Source of the DNA: Deltaproteobacteria bacterium
GTDB lineage: Bacteria; Desulfobacterota; Desulfobacteria; Desulfobacterales; C00003060
Reading direction: 5' to 3'
Assembly: GCA_003647275.1 (NCBI GenBank)
Contig: QMMN01000003.1
Location: 61,742 to 125,741, forward strand
Length of the DNA stretch: 64,000 nucleotides
Position numbers and translations under genes: made by a program. The notes under the pieces are model-generated. The model ran no database searches and was not told where the DNA came from. It saw only the letters and a list, made by a program, of their open reading frames with translations. Of this stretch, positions 61,400 to 64,000 are shown piece by piece. Numbering within the stretch: the first letter of the stretch is position 1; every line of letters begins with the position of its first letter.

Positions 61400-61954
61400 A
61401 GTCTCCATTTTGGACTGATCCCCATAAGCTGCACAGATTAGTGTAATGTGATCAGAGGACTTTGAGAGGAGTCTTGAGTTAACGTTATCATAGCTTCCTC
61501 GCAAGGAGGCCGGTAGCCGAGAAGAGGGGTATAATCCTTTTTAATCATACACACCCTCAATAAAATAGGGAATTCTTTTTTGGTTCCTCATATGAATTTG
61601 TGGGTAACCATATAAAGAGAATTGAAAATTATATCATGGATTTCAAACAAGCAACCAGAACGGGCTGAATCCATTGTTTGATGTAATTTTATTGAGTTAG
61701 CTGACAAATTTTTCTCAACATGTCCATTGTCCGTTCGTGTTTTTACACGATTGCTTACAGGAACAAAATACCAGGTCCCGGGGGCTGTTCGATCGCGATA
61801 TGTACAAATATCGCTCTTGGTTAACCTGTTTATATCGCCCGCAAATCATCATTACTTGGTTTTGAAACCGCTTCTAATGATATCAGCATTGGGTCAATTT
61901 TGGCAACGGCCTGAAAACAAGTCACGATCCACAATGGACCACGGACCCTACAAG
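61400..61954. other. Intergenic region between terC-like gene and uvrC
   Basis: About 555 bp without a convincing gene. It holds a perfect inverted repeat GCGATAT/ATATCGC (61795-61814, 6-nt loop) and the solo MITE-like end at 61856-61876. Base composition is AT-rich near 61560-61720, where a leftward promoter for the TerC gene would be expected. Confidence 0.55.
61856..61876 (-). repeat. Solo end of a MITE-like element (variant terminus)
   Basis: On the minus strand this reads TAGAAGCGGTTTCAAAACCA plus one base, identical to the 9768 copy at 20 of 21 positions and related to the termini of the larger elements. No matching second end is adjacent. Confidence 0.5.
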
Positions 61955-63772
61955 TTATTTCAACGCCTCAAAAACCGCCCGGGCTGCCTGGCGGGTCATG
62001 CCTGGAACAGCAGTAAGTTCTTCAACAGAGGCAGCCTTGATCCGTTTCAAGCTGCCAAAATGCTTCAGAAGGCGCATTCTGCGCCTTTCCCCGATCCCGG
62101 GGATCTCTTCTAAGACCGATCGGCGACAGGTCATCAGGCGGCGCTTGCGATGATAGGTGATCACTGATCGGTGGGCCTCGTCCCTGATCCTTTGCAGAAA
62201 CAAAAGCACATCTGCATCTTTTTTGATGTTTACAGGGTTCTTGCGTCCTGCCTTGTATATCTTGTCTTCGGTCTCACCGCGCTCCGGGTCTTTCTTGGCA
62301 ATCCCGATCAGGTCAAATGAACCAAAAAGCCTCAAGGCCTTGAGCACTGCAACAGCTATATTTAGTTGACCTTTTCCCCCATCCACCATGAGGAGATCCG
62401 GCAGGGGCTGTCCGGCATCCACTTTTTTGTAGCGCCGCATAAGGATCTCGCTCAGCATGGCGTAGTCATCCCTGCCTGGTGCAAACTTGATGCGATATTT
62501 CCGATAGGCCGCCCGAACGGGTCTTCCCCTTTCAAAGACGACCATACTTCCCACCCCTTCACTACCGCCCAGGTTCGAAAGGTCAAAGCATTCTATGCGC
62601 TCAGGACGTCGCTTCAAGGCCAGCCGTCTTTGAACACGATCTAGAAGCGCCTGGTCGGCCATGGCAGCATCAAGCTGTTCCTTTAAGCTCTTTATGGCAT
62701 TTTGATCCGCCATTCGGACAAGCCCGGCCTTCTCACCCCTTTGAGGCATTATGATCTGAACCTTCTCGCCTTTCATATCGCTCAGCCATTCCTCAAGGAG
62801 GGCTTGATCTTTAGGCGGGGTCGGTAGCAGGACCTCTTCCGGGATAAAAGGAGCCTTTTCATAGTACTGCTTTACAAAGGAAGTGATCATCTCAGCATCA
62901 GAGGCAACGGTCTCTGAAAAATAAAATGGCCGGTTTCCCAGCAAGAACCCGCCCCTGATAAACAGGACCATCATAAGGGCCGCCCTGCTCTGTCGGGCCA
63001 TACCCAGCACGTCACGGTCTTTGAAATCGGTGGTTGTGGCCACCTGTTTTTCCAGGGTTTTTTCAAGGGCAAATAGCCGATCCCTGTGGGCTGCTGCTGT
63101 CTCAAAATCCTCCCGGGCCGCGGCAGCCTCCATCTGTTTCCTCACGTTCTTGATCAGATCCGGCATCCTTCCCTTCAGAAACATCACAACCTCTTCCACC
63201 ACCCCTGCATAGGCCTCAGGCGCTATAGGCCGGCTGCACGGCCCCAAACAAAGCCCCATCTGGTAGTTCAGGCACGGACGCTCGCGGGGCCTGGGTGTGC
63301 TGGACTTGCACTTGCGGATTTTAAAAATCCTGTGGATCACTTTCAGGGTCTCTCTCACGGCACCGGCCGAGGGAAAGGGGCCAAAATAAAGGGCTCCATC
63401 CTTTTGAAGTCTCCTTGCAATGGTCAGGTTAGGATACGGGCTCTTGATGTTGAGGCGAAGACAAGGATATCGCTTGTCGTCTTTGAGGATCACGTTGTAG
63501 CGGGGCCGATGTCGTTTGATCAGATTCGACTCAAGGATCAGGGCCTCTTTTTCCGTGTTGGTGAGGATAGTGTCAAAATGATCGATCTTTTCAATCACCA
63601 GACTCGTTTTCAAATCCTTTCGGCCTGTATCTCTGAAATAGGAACCAACACGTTTTTTCAGGTCTCTTGCCTTGCCAACATACAGAATATGCCCCTTGGC
63701 ATCCTTCATCAGATAGACACCCGGTTCCGACGGAAGGTTTGCAAGTTTTTTTTCTAGTTCCTTTCTCATCAT
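61955..63772 (-). CDS. uvrC: Excinuclease ABC subunit C
   Basis: This 605-residue nuclease makes the two incisions in UvrABC nucleotide excision repair. Domains in order: GIY-YIG nuclease (GVYLMKDAKGHILYVGKA, about 15-90), a Cys-rich segment (CLNYQMGLCLGPC), the UVR helix (about 200-235), the RNase H-like nuclease half (IECFDLSNLGGSEGVGSMVV and LLMVDGGKGQL), and C-terminal helix-hairpin-helices (IPGIGERRRMRLLKHFG, VPGMTRQAAR). All key motifs are present and the length is normal. No partner uvr gene is adjacent. Confidence 0.97.
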   Translation of the reverse strand: MMRKELEKKLANLPSEPGVYLMKDAKGHILYVGKARDLKKRVGSYFRDTGRKDLKTSLVIEKIDHFDTILTNTEKEALILESNLIKRHRPRYNVILKDDKRYPCLRLNIKSPYPNLTIARRLQKDGALYFGPFPSAGAVRETLKVIHRIFKIRKCKSSTPRPRERPCLNYQMGLCLGPCSRPIAPEAYAGVVEEVVMFLKGRMPDLIKNVRKQMEAAAAREDFETAAAHRDRLFALEKTLEKQVATTTDFKDRDVLGMARQSRAALMMVLFIRGGFLLGNRPFYFSETVASDAEMITSFVKQYYEKAPFIPEEVLLPTPPKDQALLEEWLSDMKGEKVQIIMPQRGEKAGLVRMADQNAIKSLKEQLDAAMADQALLDRVQRRLALKRRPERIECFDLSNLGGSEGVGSMVVFERGRPVRAAYRKYRIKFAPGRDDYAMLSEILMRRYKKVDAGQPLPDLLMVDGGKGQLNIAVAVLKALRLFGSFDLIGIAKKDPERGETEDKIYKAGRKNPVNIKKDADVLLFLQRIRDEAHRSVITYHRKRRLMTCRRSVLEEIPGIGERRRMRLLKHFGSLKRIKAASVEELTAVPGMTRQAARAVFEALK

Positions 63773-64000
63773 TTCTACCCGGATAGTAGCACACGCATAG
63801 TGTAGAACCAGATGGCCATACTGTCAACTGGCTGTTGCCCAAACAACCGTGCACCTGGCATTAGCAGAGCCCTCAAGGGGGATCTCTTTTTGAGGCAGGT
63901 CAATTCTCATCCTGCCTGTCAGGGGCAAAATGCATCGAGTTACACGAACCAGGCACACGTCGAGGTGGCCTACAAGCTAGTAGCCCATTTGTAAATGGGT
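63773..64000. other. Region upstream of uvrC to window end
   Basis: The last 228 bp hold the GGCTGTT-type repeat (63830-63861) and, at the very end, the palindrome CCCATTTGTAAATGGG. A 60-codon frame here has no ribosome site or family features. Nothing else supported. Confidence 0.4.
63830..63861 (+). repeat. Dispersed hairpin repeat (GGCTGTT family), copy 2
   Basis: Matches the copy at 8999-9030 at 26 of 32 positions in the same orientation. The hairpin is weaker here because one stem base changes (AACAGCC to AACAACC). Confidence 0.5.

Noticed and set aside
61400..61560. yybP-ykoY manganese riboswitch upstream of the TerC gene
   Set aside because: The conserved loop sequences and paired internal loops were not found on the minus strand.
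61727..62113. 128-codon plus-strand frame overlapping the end of uvrC
   Set aside because: Half of it is antisense to well-supported uvrC; no ribosome site or family motif.
63812..63994. 60-codon frame at the window end
   Set aside because: Overlaps the hairpin repeat, no ribosome site and no similarity to a known family.

Overview
The window looks like a chromosomal segment of a Gram-negative, LPS-making bacterium of the Desulfobacterota (former Deltaproteobacteria), probably a sulfate-reducer relative. This is inferred from gene content and order: a kdsA-lptC-lptA-lptB-rpoN-hpf-ptsN-rapZ run, a DUF39 homocysteine-synthesis protein, a plant-type dapB, PilR next to a type IV pilin with a sigma-54 promoter, and several TTG/GTG starts. 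No rRNA, tRNA, CRISPR array, prophage or intact insertion sequence was recognised.

Layout. (1) 1-5869, minus strand: LPS transport and Kdo synthesis genes plus sigma-54, ribosome hibernation factor and nitrogen-PTS genes. (2) 6202-12381, plus strand: M23 peptidase, DUF39 protein, signal peptidase I, then pyrB-pyrC behind a leader that looks like a transcription attenuator. (3) 12518-14584: pilR, then pilA with a -24/-12 promoter. (4) 14673-40623: about 26 kb of membrane glycosyltransferases (TMTC-like, two tandem DUF2723/TMEM260-like, GT39, two YfhO-like), polyprenyl-phosphate sugar synthases, soluble GT2/GT4 enzymes and an SGNH hydrolase. This reads as a surface or protein O-glycosylation locus beside the pilin. 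One gene (37372-38592) is strikingly AT-rich and probably acquired. (5) 40730-43733: a TIM-barrel sugar isomerase-like protein, dapB and glgC, the last two behind a promoter overlapped by a 21-bp palindrome. (6) 43790-53885, minus strand: an uncharacterised group made of an HTH-membrane protein, a ParA-type ATPase, a dynamin-like GTPase, an unusually long GAPDH and a 1409-residue PPDK-like protein without the PEP/pyruvate barrel. (7) 54060-63772: a WecA-like/CapD-N fusion, tsaD, an EAL protein, a DUF1848 protein, an EamA transporter, a TerC protein and uvrC.

Between genes there is a family of TA-flanked, fold-back MITE-like elements (2729-3034, 31779-31991, plus solo ends) and two other dispersed structured repeats. 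The least explained systems are the dynamin/ParA/HTH-membrane operon, the O-mannosyltransferase-like cluster beside pilA, and the pyrBC leader. Functions come from motifs read by eye; no database search was run.
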